The translations under genes were made by a program, and so were the position numbers. The notes beneath the pieces were generated by a model that worked only from the letters and a program-made list of their open reading frames with translations, had not been told where the DNA came from and made no database searches. 64,000 nt of DNA from Gemmatimonadota bacterium (GTDB lineage: Bacteria > Gemmatimonadota > Gemmatimonadetes > Gemmatimonadales > Gemmatimonadaceae): positions 124,001 to 188,000 of the forward strand of contig JAQBPX010000038.1 of the NCBI GenBank assembly GCA_028287305.1, in the 5' to 3' direction. Of the stretch, positions 1 to 7,685 are shown piece after piece; the stretch's first letter is position 1, and every line of letters begins with the position of its first letter.

Positions 1-87
1 CACGGTGTGCGGCAGCTTCACGAAGTTCGCGTAGAGCACCAGGCGCGAGCGCCCGGCGAAGGTCTGCCCCTCGCGCACGTCGCTCAC
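1..87 (-). CDS. UbiA-family prenyltransferase, N-terminal fragment (cut by window edge)
   Basis: Only the first 29 codons are inside the window. Reading begins at a GTG whose last two bases overlap the TGA of the UbiD-family gene upstream (GTGA overlap), which supports translational coupling. The visible residues end in YANFVKLPHTV, the usual start of the first membrane segment of 4-hydroxybenzoate-type polyprenyltransferases. The family attaches a polyprenyl tail to an aromatic ring in the membrane during quinone synthesis. Placement behind UbiE and UbiD family genes supports a quinone role. If the cell makes menaquinone by the futalosine route this would be the MqnP equivalent; that is inference. 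Confidence 0.75.
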   Translation of the reverse strand, partial: MSDVREGQTFAGRSRLVLYANFVKLPHTV

Positions 88-1565
88 CTCGCGATCCCCA
101 GCTTCGACCAGCGCGCGTCCACCTTCTGCTTCGTCTCGGGGTCCATCACGATCACCTTGGGCCAGTCCCGCGTGAAGCCTTCCTCGGGCAGCTTGCGCGT
201 GGCGTCGAGCCCCATCTTGGAGCCGTACGTGAAGGCGCGCGACGCATGGTCGAGCACGTCCATCGGGCCCATGGTGAATCGCGCGTCACGCTCGGGATCG
301 ATGTTGTTGAGCGCCACCCACCAGGCTTCCTTGGGATCGCGCACGTTCACCCAGTGATCCACCACCACGATCACCTTCGCGAGCGACATCAGCCCCTGCC
401 CCCAGAGCGCATTCATCACCTTGTGCGCCTGCCCCGGAAAGTCCTTTCGGATGCTCACGAACACCAGGTTGTGAAAGATCCCCTCGGCCGGCATGTGGTA
501 GTCCACGACTTCGGGAATCGTCAGCTTGAGCAGTGGCAGGAAGATCCGCTCGGTCGCATGGCCCAGGTAGAAGTCCTCCATCGGCGGACGGCCCACGATC
601 GTGGCGGGCATGATCGGCTTCTTCCGCATGGTGATCGTGGTGACATGCACCTGCGGATACTCATCGGCCAGCGAGTAGTAGCCGGTGTGGTCGCCGAAGG
701 GGCCTTCCATCACGAGCGCTTCCGCGGGATCGATGTAGCCCTCGAGCACGAAGTCGGCCTCGGCGGGCACCTCCAGGTCACAGGTGAGCGCCTTCACGAG
801 CTGCACCGGCTTCGAGCGCAGGAATCCCGCGAAGATGAATTCGTCCACCGTGGGGGGCAGCGGGGCCGACGCCGAGTACATGGACGGCGGGTCGGCGCCG
901 AGCGCAATGCACACGTGCATCTTCTCGCCGCGCTCCGCCATCTCGCGCCAGTGCGCGGCGCCCACCTTGTGTCGCTGCCAGTGCATGGCGAGCGTCGCCC
1001 TGCCCGTGCGCATGATGCGGTACATCCCCACGTTGCGGATGCCGCGCACCGGGTCCTTCGTGATCACCATCGGGAAGGTGAGGTACTCGCCACCGTCCTC
1101 CGGCCAGCACTTGAGCAGCGGGAGCTTCGTGAGGTCCACGTCGTCGCCCTTGAGCACGACCTCCTGGCTGGCCGCGCCGCCCGACTTGGTGCGCGGCGGA
1201 AACTTGGAGACCTCGAGGAGCTTGGGAAGCAACGAGAGCTTCCCCAGCAGCCCATCGGGCACCTTCATGTTCAGCAGCTCGGTGATGCGGTCGCCGATCG
1301 AGTCGAGGTCGGTGACGCCGAGGGACATCGCCATCCGCTTCATCGAGCCGAAGAGGTTGATGCCCACTGGATACGCGGAGCGGCTGCCATCCATCAGCAG
1401 CACATGCTCGAACAGCAGCGCGGGTCCGCCGCCCGGCATCTTCATGGTGCGGTCGGCGATCTCGCACAGCTCGCGGTCCACGGAGACGGGCTCGCGAACG
1501 CGCACCAGCTCCCCCGCTCCGTCCAGCGCGTCCACGAAGTCCTGCAGCGTATCGAAGGCGTTCAC
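84..1565 (-). CDS. UbiD-family prenylated-FMN decarboxylase
   Basis: A 493-residue protein of the UbiD family, which removes the ring carboxylate from a prenylated aromatic acid using prenylated FMN. Family hallmarks include PGGGPALLFEHV near residue 45, the MEGPFGDHTGYYS segment near residue 285 and a long C-terminal half ending near KQKVDARWSKLG. The length is normal for the family. The start is GTG, 16 bases after the upstream UbiE stop, and the stop overlaps the UbiA start, so the three genes form one operon. Either ubiquinone-type UbiD or futalosine-pathway MqnL is possible; menaquinone is the commoner quinone in Gemmatimonadota-like bacteria, so I favour MqnL. The UbiX/MqnM partner is not in view. 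Confidence 0.88.
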   Translation of the reverse strand: MNAFDTLQDFVDALDGAGELVRVREPVSVDRELCEIADRTMKMPGGGPALLFEHVLLMDGSRSAYPVGINLFGSMKRMAMSLGVTDLDSIGDRITELLNMKVPDGLLGKLSLLPKLLEVSKFPPRTKSGGAASQEVVLKGDDVDLTKLPLLKCWPEDGGEYLTFPMVITKDPVRGIRNVGMYRIMRTGRATLAMHWQRHKVGAAHWREMAERGEKMHVCIALGADPPSMYSASAPLPPTVDEFIFAGFLRSKPVQLVKALTCDLEVPAEADFVLEGYIDPAEALVMEGPFGDHTGYYSLADEYPQVHVTTITMRKKPIMPATIVGRPPMEDFYLGHATERIFLPLLKLTIPEVVDYHMPAEGIFHNLVFVSIRKDFPGQAHKVMNALWGQGLMSLAKVIVVVDHWVNVRDPKEAWWVALNNIDPERDARFTMGPMDVLDHASRAFTYGSKMGLDATRKLPEEGFTRDWPKVIVMDPETKQKVDARWSKLGIAR

Positions 1566-1581
1566 GTAAGGATGGTCGGGG

Positions 1582-2340
1582 TCAGCGCTCGCCGGCGTGG
1601 ATCGCCGCGATGCCCAGCGTCAGCGTTTCCCAGCGCACGTTGCGAAAGCCGGCGGACGTCATGCGCGCGGCGAGCGTGAGCTCGTTTGGGAAGTGCGCCA
1701 CCGACTCCGGCAGGTATCGATATGCGCTGCGGTGGCCGCTGATCAATCCGCCGATCAACGGCAGCAGCCGGTGGAAGTAGAAGTGGTATCCGGCGCGCAC
1801 GATGGCCGAGCGCGGCGTGGTGAACTCGAGGATCACGAACGTCGCGCCGGGGCGAAGCACGCGATGCACCTCGCGAAGCCCGGCGTCGAGGCTCGCGACG
1901 TTGCGGATGCCGAAGGCGACGATGGCGCCGTCGCAGCTGGCATCGCCCAGTGGCAGCTCCAGCGCATCGGCCACCACGGGACGCAACCGCTCCGCCGGCG
2001 CCTTGCCCACCCCTGCCCGCAGCATCGGCTCGGCGAAGTCGGCGCCGAGCACCGTGCCCGTGAACGTCCGCTGCTTCACCAACTCCGCGCCCACGTCAAG
2101 CGTTCCCGCGCAGAGGTCGAGCATCAGTCCCGCCGGTGCGCGCTCCCAGCCGAGCATCCGGAGCGCGCGGCGCCGCCAGACGCGGTCGATGTTCGCGCTC
2201 AGCAGGTGATTCAGCAGGTCGTAGCTGGGCGCGATCTCCGAGAAGGTGCGCTTGACGTACGTCCGCTTCTCGCCGCCGCCGGCTGCGGCGGCATGCGACT
2301 CGTCGGGGCGGCTGGCGGGAGCGGGGGGGCTGGCGGGCAT
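1582..2340 (-). CDS. ubiE: UbiE/MenG-type quinone methyltransferase
   Basis: A 252-residue SAM-dependent C-methyltransferase that adds the ring methyl group in the last step of menaquinone or ubiquinone synthesis. The family signature TFSEIAPSYDLLNHLLSANID lies at about residues 32-52, the SAM-binding segment LMLDLCAGTLDVGAEL near residue 75, and the C-terminal family block IGGLISGHRSAYRYLPESV near residue 195. The first 25 residues are alanine/proline rich and outside the domain, so a start a little downstream is possible. It is the first gene of the quinone operon on this strand and is divergent from the sigma-factor gene, with about 98 bases between the start codons. Confidence 0.92.
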   Translation of the reverse strand: MPASPPAPASRPDESHAAAAGGGEKRTYVKRTFSEIAPSYDLLNHLLSANIDRVWRRRALRMLGWERAPAGLMLDLCAGTLDVGAELVKQRTFTGTVLGADFAEPMLRAGVGKAPAERLRPVVADALELPLGDASCDGAIVAFGIRNVASLDAGLREVHRVLRPGATFVILEFTTPRSAIVRAGYHFYFHRLLPLIGGLISGHRSAYRYLPESVAHFPNELTLAARMTSAGFRNVRWETLTLGIAAIHAGER

Positions 2341-2416
2341 CGATCAAAGTTCACCGGGGGCGACGTGCGGGGCAATCGCGCCGCGGCGCTCTCTTCTACG
2401 ATCACGCCGTACGCGA

Positions 2417-2422
2417 TAGCTT
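2417..2422 (+). promoter_or_regulatory. Candidate -10 box of the sigma-factor operon
   Basis: TAGCTT lies 16 bases before the sigma-factor ATG. The same hexamer sits just before two other genes in the window (32989 and 43202, minus strand). No convincing -35 box is visible, as would be expected if an alternative or self-recognising sigma factor is used. Confidence 0.35.
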
Positions 2423-2438
2423 GTGTCGTCCCGATGGA

Positions 2439-3080
2439 ATGGCGTTCCCCGCCCCTCGGTTCCCCGACCACCCCCTCCCCCTGGCCGCTCTCGATCTCGC
2501 CAACCTCCCGGATGCGGACGTCGCGGCCCTTGCCCAGCAAGGTCGCGAGCCTGCCTATCGTGAGCTGATCAAGCGATACGAGCGGCCAGTGTTCTCGCTG
2601 GTCTACCGCATGGTGCGCGACCGCGAGCTGGCCGAGGACCTGACGCAGGAGACCTTCGTCAAGGTCCTGAACAACATCGATCGCTACCAGCCCGAGTTCA
2701 AGCTGTCGTCGTGGCTGTTCAAGATCGCGAACAACGTCGCCATCGATCACCTGCGACGCCGGCAGCTCGACACGGTGAGCATCGACGGCTCGCCGCACGC
2801 GAGCACGGCAGAGGCGATCGAGTCGAGCCGCTTCGACATCGCGGACCAGCAGGAATCGGCGCTGGACGAGATGGCGTCGCGCGAGCTGGGGGGCTCGATC
2901 GAGAAGGCGATCGCGTCGCTGCGGCCCGAATACCGGGCCTGCATCATGCTCCGGCACGTGGAGGATCGCAGCTACGAGGAGATCGCCGCGACCCTCGACC
3001 TGCCCCTGGGTACGGTGAAGACCTACATCCATCGGGCGCGGCATGAGTTGAGGGAGGCGCTTGCCCACCTCCGGGAGTGA
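2439..3080 (+). CDS. ECF-type RNA polymerase sigma factor
   Basis: A 213-residue sigma factor with regions 2 and 4 only, as in the extracytoplasmic-function group. Region 2 runs from about residue 37 to 108 and carries the -10 recognition stretch DLTQETFVKVLNNI and the SSWLFKIANNVAIDHLRRR helix. Region 4 covers about residues 155-213 and holds the helix-turn-helix YEEIAATLDLPLGTVKTYIH. I chose the ATG at 2439; an in-frame TTG at 2421 would add six residues. It is followed by a zinc anti-sigma factor and three envelope genes on the same strand, the usual arrangement for a membrane-regulated stress response. A 140-base gap with a large inverted repeat separates it from the anti-sigma gene. Confidence 0.92.
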   Translation: MAFPAPRFPDHPLPLAALDLANLPDADVAALAQQGREPAYRELIKRYERPVFSLVYRMVRDRELAEDLTQETFVKVLNNIDRYQPEFKLSSWLFKIANNVAIDHLRRRQLDTVSIDGSPHASTAEAIESSRFDIADQQESALDEMASRELGGSIEKAIASLRPEYRACIMLRHVEDRSYEEIAATLDLPLGTVKTYIHRARHELREALAHLRE

Positions 3081-3085
3081 CTGCT

Positions 3086-3182
3086 GGACTTTGGGCTTTC
3101 GGCTTTGGGCTTTGGCAAGAGCGGCGGCCAGGACCCAAGCCCAGAGCCCGTCCCAAAGTCCAAAGCCCAAAGCCCAAAGCCC
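3086..3182. repeat. Inverted repeat built of TTTGGGC heptamers
   Basis: The left arm (3086-3115) is made of repeated CTTTGGG units and the right arm (about 3153-3182) of the complementary CCCAAAG units. The 30-base arms match with about three mismatches around a 37-base spacer. The element fills the gap between the sigma and anti-sigma genes, so in the transcript it would form a long hairpin between them. Confidence 0.75.
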
Positions 3183-3219
3183 TGAAACCGTTGGCTGACC
3201 TCCACCGTAGGCATACTCG

Positions 3220-3798
3220 ATGACCCGCCACCTGCTGCCAAACGAGATCGACCTGCTGCTCGACGAGGAGGGGGGCTTCGGCCTTGCTCCCCTGCGCGAG
3301 CATGCGCGCGACTGCGCGGACTGCCGAGTCCGCCTGAACGAGGCGCAGGCCGTTGTGGACGTCATCGAGGCGATGCCCCATTTCGCTCCCTCGCACCGCC
3401 TGGCCGACCGGATCATGGCCCAGGTGCCCGTGTTCGAGCCCTGGCACGTGGCTGCTCGCGACACCCTGGTCGGCTGGCTGCCTGACTCGCGCCCCCTCCG
3501 GGTGCTGGCGATCGCCGGCGCCTCGGGCGTGGCTGCTTCGCTCACCACCGGCACCGCCTGGCTGCTCACCCGCGGCGACCTGGTCCGGCTGCTGTCGGGC
3601 ATGGGCGCTGAGCGGCTTCGCTTCGCCGTGGCCGACGCCATGCGCGAACTGGTGGTTGGCCTCCTCGGTCCGCAGGCGATCACCGCGGTCTCGCAGGTGG
3701 GCGCCATCGGGATCGCCGTGGGCGCCGGTGGTGCACTGATGGCCGCGACGGGCACCGTCGTCGGCCTCAGGGCGCTGGCAGCACGCCGACAGGGCTGA
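3220..3798 (+). CDS. Membrane-anchored zinc anti-sigma factor
   Basis: A 192-residue protein. It carries the H-x3-C-x2-C signature of zinc-binding anti-sigma domains (His28, Cys32, Cys35 in the HARDCADC segment). Two hydrophobic stretches follow (about residues 92-112 and 150-185), consistent with a membrane anchor. Such proteins bind their cognate sigma factor at the inner membrane and release it on an envelope signal. It lies directly after the ECF sigma gene and six bases before the bactofilin-like gene. The part beyond the zinc motif does not resemble a known sensor domain that I can name. The anti-sigma role is inferred from the motif and the position together. Confidence 0.75.
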   Translation: MTRHLLPNEIDLLLDEEGGFGLAPLREHARDCADCRVRLNEAQAVVDVIEAMPHFAPSHRLADRIMAQVPVFEPWHVAARDTLVGWLPDSRPLRVLAIAGASGVAASLTTGTAWLLTRGDLVRLLSGMGAERLRFAVADAMRELVVGLLGPQAITAVSQVGAIGIAVGAGGALMAATGTVVGLRALAARRQG

Positions 3799-3803
3799 CG
3801 GCC

Positions 3804-4916
3804 ATGATGGCCCGCCGCCCCGCCCGCGTCGCCCTGCTGGCCCTGTTCCTCGCCCTTCCAGCCACCGCGACCGTCGCGGTCGCGCAGCAGCCCGGGAAGC
3901 CCGATTCGCGCGTGGCCGAGATCGCGCGGCTCCGCGAGCAGATGCCTGACGTCGTGCTGCCCCGCTCCGACAGCATCACCACGGGCAACCGCACCGTGCC
4001 CGCTGGTTCGCTGGTCAAGGGCTCGATCGCCATCAGTGGCGGCAGGCTCGAGGTCCTCGGGACGGTGGACGGCAGCGTGGCGGCCATCGGCGGCGACGTG
4101 ATCATCGGCCCCTCCGCGCGCGTCACCGGCAATGCCGTTTCGATCGGCGGACACGTGATCCGCAGCGGCGGCGTGCTGCTCGGCGAGAGCCGCTCGCTGG
4201 ATCGCGTGCCCAACCCCGCCGCGGCCGCCGTGGCTGCCGCCGCGACCGTCACCACCACCAGCACCTGGCAGCAGGTGAAGATCGTCGCCGGCTGGTTCGG
4301 CATCCTGTTCCTCATGGGCGTGGGCGTGCTGATGATGGCCGAGCCCAACCTGCAGGGCGTGGTGCGCGAGATGGAGCGCCACCTGCCGAAGTCCTTCTGG
4401 GTGGGCCTGCTCGCCCAGCTCGCGGCCCTTCCGCTGCTGCTCCTGCTCTGCGTGGGTCTCGTGCTCACGATCGTCGGCGCGCTGCTGGTGCCCTTCGCCA
4501 TCGTGGCCTACGTGGTGGTGGTGGCCGGCCTGCTGGCGCTCGGCTTCCTGGGCGTGGCGCAGATGACCGGCAGCGGCATCCTCGGCGGTGGTGGCGCGAT
4601 GGTCTCCACGCGCAGCCACCACCTGCGCGCACTGTTCGTGGGGCTGTTCGTCTATCTCGGACTCTGGCTCTTCGCCGCGCTCGGCAGCGTGAGCCCCGTG
4701 GTGGGCTCGATGCTTCGCTCGATCGCGCTGGCCGTCACCTGGGCCGCAACCACCATCGGACTGGGCTCGGTGATCCTCTCTCGTGCCGGCACGCAGCGCA
4801 GCGGCGCACGCGCTCGGACGCGTCCGGCCGACGAACTCGCGTGGTCCACGCCGACGCCGGTCGCCGGGGTGGCCGCCGCGCGACGCCCCGTGACCGTTGG
4901 CACCGACGCACGCTGA
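3804..4916 (+). CDS. Bactofilin-like polymer-forming domain protein with membrane segments
   Basis: A 370-residue protein with a signal peptide (about residues 1-27, ending VAVAQQ). A short right-handed beta-helical stretch follows (about 55-125), with VKGSIAISGGRLEVLGTVDGSV and AIGGDVIIGPSARVTGNAVSIGG repeats typical of bactofilin or polymer-forming proteins. The C-terminal half has about five hydrophobic helices (roughly 150-325). The combination suggests an extracytoplasmic beta-helix tethered to the inner membrane. It is translated six bases after the anti-sigma gene and probably belongs to the sigma regulon. Unlike cytoskeletal bactofilins it is exported, so a cytoskeletal role should not be assumed. 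Confidence 0.7.
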   Translation: MMARRPARVALLALFLALPATATVAVAQQPGKPDSRVAEIARLREQMPDVVLPRSDSITTGNRTVPAGSLVKGSIAISGGRLEVLGTVDGSVAAIGGDVIIGPSARVTGNAVSIGGHVIRSGGVLLGESRSLDRVPNPAAAAVAAAATVTTTSTWQQVKIVAGWFGILFLMGVGVLMMAEPNLQGVVREMERHLPKSFWVGLLAQLAALPLLLLLCVGLVLTIVGALLVPFAIVAYVVVVAGLLALGFLGVAQMTGSGILGGGGAMVSTRSHHLRALFVGLFVYLGLWLFAALGSVSPVVGSMLRSIALAVTWAATTIGLGSVILSRAGTQRSGARARTRPADELAWSTPTPVAGVAAARRPVTVGTDAR

Positions 4917-4949
4917 ACAGACGCACGCTGCACAGACGCACGCTGACCG
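4905..4949 (+). repeat. Three tandem 15-base units
   Basis: GACGCACGCTGAACA is followed by two near-identical units (4920 and 4935). The stop codon of the bactofilin-like gene is inside the first unit, and the ribosome site of the next gene follows the third. Confidence 0.85.
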
Positions 4950-4959
4950 GAGAATCCGC

Positions 4960-5802
4960 ATGACGCGCTCACGCCTCGCCCTGCTCGCCGTCGTTACGCT
5001 CGCCCTGCCCGCGGGCGCGCAGGAGTGGCGGACGCTCGACGTCTCGCGCCAGCTGCGCGACTCGGCCACGCACCGCGTGCGGGTGGAGTACGGCGCCGGC
5101 ACCTTCGAGCTGAAGGCATCGGCCGATCCGGTGCTCTACTCGATGCAGATCCGCTACGACGAGCGACAGGGCGGCACCCCCGTGCATCGCTACGACGGCG
5201 ACGCGCATGACGTGACGCTCGGCATCTCCAGCCAGACCTTCCACGTGGGGCGCCACATCGACATCGGGAAGGAAGGGGAGATGCGGCTCGCGCTCGCGCG
5301 CGGCGTTCCGCTCGACCTGGAGCTGAACCTCGGCGCTGCGCAGGCGCGCGCCGACCTGGGCGGCCTCTCGCTGCACTCGCTGCGCGTGGAGACCGGCGCG
5401 AGCGACACGCGACTCGAGTTCACCTCGCTCAACCCGGTAGCGATGACTGAGCTCGACGCGAACGCCGGCGCTGCGGCGCTGGAGCTCGTGGACATCGCCA
5501 ACGCGAACACGGGACATGTGCGGGTCCGCGGGGGGGTGGGTGGCCTGACGCTCGGCTTCGGCGGCGCGTGGACGCGGGACATGGACCTCGACGTCAGCGT
5601 CGCGCTGGGCAAGGTCACCGTGAAGGTGCCGAGCGACGTGGGGGTGCGAATCGAGCTCTCCCGCATGCTGGCGACCTTCGACCACGAGGGGATGGAGAAG
5701 CGCTCGGACGCCTGGTACAGCACCAACTGGGACCGCGCGAAGTACCACCTGAAGATCAAGGGCGAGACGACCTTCGGGGCGTTCGCGCTGGAGCGCCTCT
5801 AG
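4960..5802 (+). CDS. Secreted toastrack-type (DUF4097/LiaF-like) beta protein
   Basis: A 280-residue protein with a clear signal peptide (residues 1-21, ending PAGAQ). The rest is repetitive beta structure: alternating stretches such as LDLELNLGAAQARADLGGLS and LELVDIANANTGHVRVRGGV, then a C-terminal block with KVTVKVPSDVGVRIELSRML. This pattern is characteristic of the toastrack fold of LiaF/DUF4097 proteins, which occur beside envelope-stress regulators. The start at 4960 is supported by a GGAG ribosome site seven bases upstream; an open frame continues further upstream through the tandem repeats but lacks such support. It is the fourth gene of the sigma-factor cluster. Confidence 0.68.
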   Translation: MTRSRLALLAVVTLALPAGAQEWRTLDVSRQLRDSATHRVRVEYGAGTFELKASADPVLYSMQIRYDERQGGTPVHRYDGDAHDVTLGISSQTFHVGRHIDIGKEGEMRLALARGVPLDLELNLGAAQARADLGGLSLHSLRVETGASDTRLEFTSLNPVAMTELDANAGAAALELVDIANANTGHVRVRGGVGGLTLGFGGAWTRDMDLDVSVALGKVTVKVPSDVGVRIELSRMLATFDHEGMEKRSDAWYSTNWDRAKYHLKIKGETTFGAFALERL

Positions 5803-5844
5803 CCCTTCGGGGGCGCTGGCCCTCCCCTTGCCCCACGGAAGCCC

Positions 5845-6786
5845 ATGATCATCCAGGGCTTCCGGGTCGTTCCGCTGCTCAAGCGCACAGGGCAGGAGAT
5901 CCTCTCCGACAAGGTCCCGTCGCTGGCCGCGACCACGGCGTACTACTTCTTCTTCTCGCTCTTCCCGCTGCTGCTGTTCATGGCCCCGCTGCTGAGCTTC
6001 GTGGGCGACAAGCAGAAGCTGATGACGGACATCATGACGCGCGCCTCTGGCGCGCTGCCCCCGGAGGCGCTCGCACCGCTCCAGGGGGTGCTCAAGGACG
6101 TGGTATTCGCGAAGAGCGCGCCCGGCCTGATGAGCATGGGCGCGCTCCTGGCCGCCTGGGCCGGCTCGAACATCTTCGGCGCGCTGATCGAGGCGCTGAA
6201 CACCGCCTACGACGTGACCGAGAGCCGCCCGTGGTGGAAGCAGCAGGTGGTGCGGCTGGTGGTCTTCGTGATCGCGTCCGTCATCATGACCCTGGCGGTG
6301 GTGGTGCTGCTCGACGGCACGACCGTGGTGGGGTGGGTCGCGGGCAAGCTGCACCTGGCCGGCGCGGTGGCCGGACTGCTGGGCGTGGTGGCGTACCTGT
6401 TGGCGTTCGCGCTGCTGGTGGCGCTCGCGTTCCTGATCTTCAAGGCGCTGCCCAACCTGAAGCAGGCGAACCGGCACGTGCTGGTGGCGAGCGTCTTCAC
6501 CACCATCCTCTGGATCCTGGCCACGCTGCTGTTCCGCGTATACGTGGCGAACTTCGGCTCGTTCAACAAGACCTACGGCACGATCGGCGGGATCATCGCG
6601 CTGCTCACGTGGATGTACTACTCGATGTTCGTGCTGCTGAGCGGAGGCGAGCTCGCGGCGGAAATGCACAAGGGCACCGGCGCCATCGATGCCGCGCCAG
6701 GGGCCACCTACTTCGGGCGCTTGGTCACCGAAGCCGGGCCGGGGCATGCGTCACGGGCGCTGGATCCCGGGGCGCCCGTCAAATAG
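5845..6786 (+). CDS. YihY/BrkB-family inner-membrane protein
   Basis: A 313-residue integral membrane protein of the YihY/BrkB family, formerly mislabelled ribonuclease BN. It has the N-terminal AATTAYYFFFSLFPLLLF segment, six predicted membrane helices between about residues 25 and 265, and the conserved MYYSMFVLLSGGELAAE motif near the end. The biochemical function of the family is not settled; transport or flippase-like roles have been proposed. An ACGGAAG ribosome site precedes the ATG. It closes the sigma-factor cluster, 42 bases after the toastrack gene, and the next gene is convergent. Confidence 0.85.
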   Translation: MIIQGFRVVPLLKRTGQEILSDKVPSLAATTAYYFFFSLFPLLLFMAPLLSFVGDKQKLMTDIMTRASGALPPEALAPLQGVLKDVVFAKSAPGLMSMGALLAAWAGSNIFGALIEALNTAYDVTESRPWWKQQVVRLVVFVIASVIMTLAVVVLLDGTTVVGWVAGKLHLAGAVAGLLGVVAYLLAFALLVALAFLIFKALPNLKQANRHVLVASVFTTILWILATLLFRVYVANFGSFNKTYGTIGGIIALLTWMYYSMFVLLSGGELAAEMHKGTGAIDAAPGATYFGRLVTEAGPGHASRALDPGAPVK

Positions 6787-6814
6787 GGTCCGGCGCGCCG
6801 GGGCCTTCAACTAC

Positions 6815-6930
6815 TTGAACAGGACCACTGCGGAGAAATGATGGACGACTGCGGGAGGACTGCCTGCTAGTTGCTCCTAATCGCCACGATCCGCCCCTGT
6901 CCAGCAGCTTTCCGCAGTGGTCCCGTTCAG
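6815..6930. repeat. Imperfect inverted repeat in a convergent gap
   Basis: The arms TTGAACAGGACCACTGCGGA (6815-6834) and its near complement (6911-6930) match at 18 of 20 positions. They enclose 76 bases, and weaker pairing continues outward. The element lies between the BrkB gene and the convergent SAM hydrolase gene, so it could mark both 3' ends, but it lacks a U-tract of the usual kind. Confidence 0.7.
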
Positions 6931-6935
6931 GCTGT

Positions 6936-7685
6936 TCAAGCCCGACCGCGAAAGACTATCTCAGCCCCGCGCGCCAGCCCGAGCAGCACCGCCGCCGAGC
7001 CGTCGCGTACCGCGATCTCTATCAAGCCCGTAGACCCCACCACGGCCAGCGGCTCCCCCGGCGCGACCTCAGCATACGTGCGCCGCAGCGGCAGCACTCT
7101 CGCGCCCAGCAGCACGTCGCCGACGCGGAGCGAGAGGATGTTCGTGATCGCATTTCCGAAGCGGTCCACGGTGATCACCTGCCCCACCACGCAGCCATCG
7201 GCACGTCGCACTGGCTCCGGCGTGCGACGGATCACCGGGTCGGGATGCCACTCGCCCAGCGTCGCGAGCGCCGCGCCATTCACGAGTCGCGCGGCCGCGG
7301 GCGCGAACACGTCGCGTCCGTGAAAGGTGGGTGACGCGTTCGGCGGGATCGCGAGCGACACCGCCTGCGCGCCGGCAAACAGCAGCGCCGGTGAGAGTGC
7401 GCCGTTGTCGGGCCCCACGAGGAAGCGTCCATCGCTCTCCACCGCCAGGCAACGTCGTGCGGTTCCGACGCCCGGGTCCACGACCACCACGTGCACGGTG
7501 CCCTCGGGGAATCGGCGCCAGTAGCGCGCCACCGCGAGTCGCGCCGCTTCCACGTCGTGCGCCGGCACGTCGTGCGCGATGTCGAGCAGCGTGGCCTGCG
7601 GCGCGTCCTTCGCGAGCACACCCTTCACCTCGCCCACGTATCCGTCGGCGGTCCCGAAGTCGGTGAGCAGCGTGATGATCGGCAT
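6936..7685 (-). CDS. SAM hydrolase / SAM-hydroxide adenosyltransferase (DUF62 family)
   Basis: A 249-residue enzyme of the family that splits S-adenosylmethionine with water (or halide in the fluorinase branch) to adenosine and methionine. Diagnostic motifs are LLTDFGTADGYVGEVKGV at residue 5, VVDPGVGT near 72, VGPDNGALSP near 92, GRDVFAPAAARL near 124 and DRFGNAITN near 176. Nothing suggests the halide-specific branch. Its ATG overlaps the TGA of the MATE gene by one base (TGATG), so it is the last gene of a four-gene operon. The open frame continues far upstream, but that part is the shadow of the MATE gene. Confidence 0.88.
   Translation of the reverse strand: MPIITLLTDFGTADGYVGEVKGVLAKDAPQATLLDIAHDVPAHDVEAARLAVARYWRRFPEGTVHVVVVDPGVGTARRCLAVESDGRFLVGPDNGALSPALLFAGAQAVSLAIPPNASPTFHGRDVFAPAAARLVNGAALATLGEWHPDPVIRRTPEPVRRADGCVVGQVITVDRFGNAITNILSLRVGDVLLGARVLPLRRTYAEVAPGEPLAVVGSTGLIEIAVRDGSAAVLLGLARGAEIVFRGRA

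Noticed and set aside
2211-5102. A 963-codon open frame on the minus strand
   Set aside because: It is antisense to the sigma-factor cluster; its sequence is low in complexity and histidine/arginine rich, as expected of a shadow frame in GC-rich DNA.
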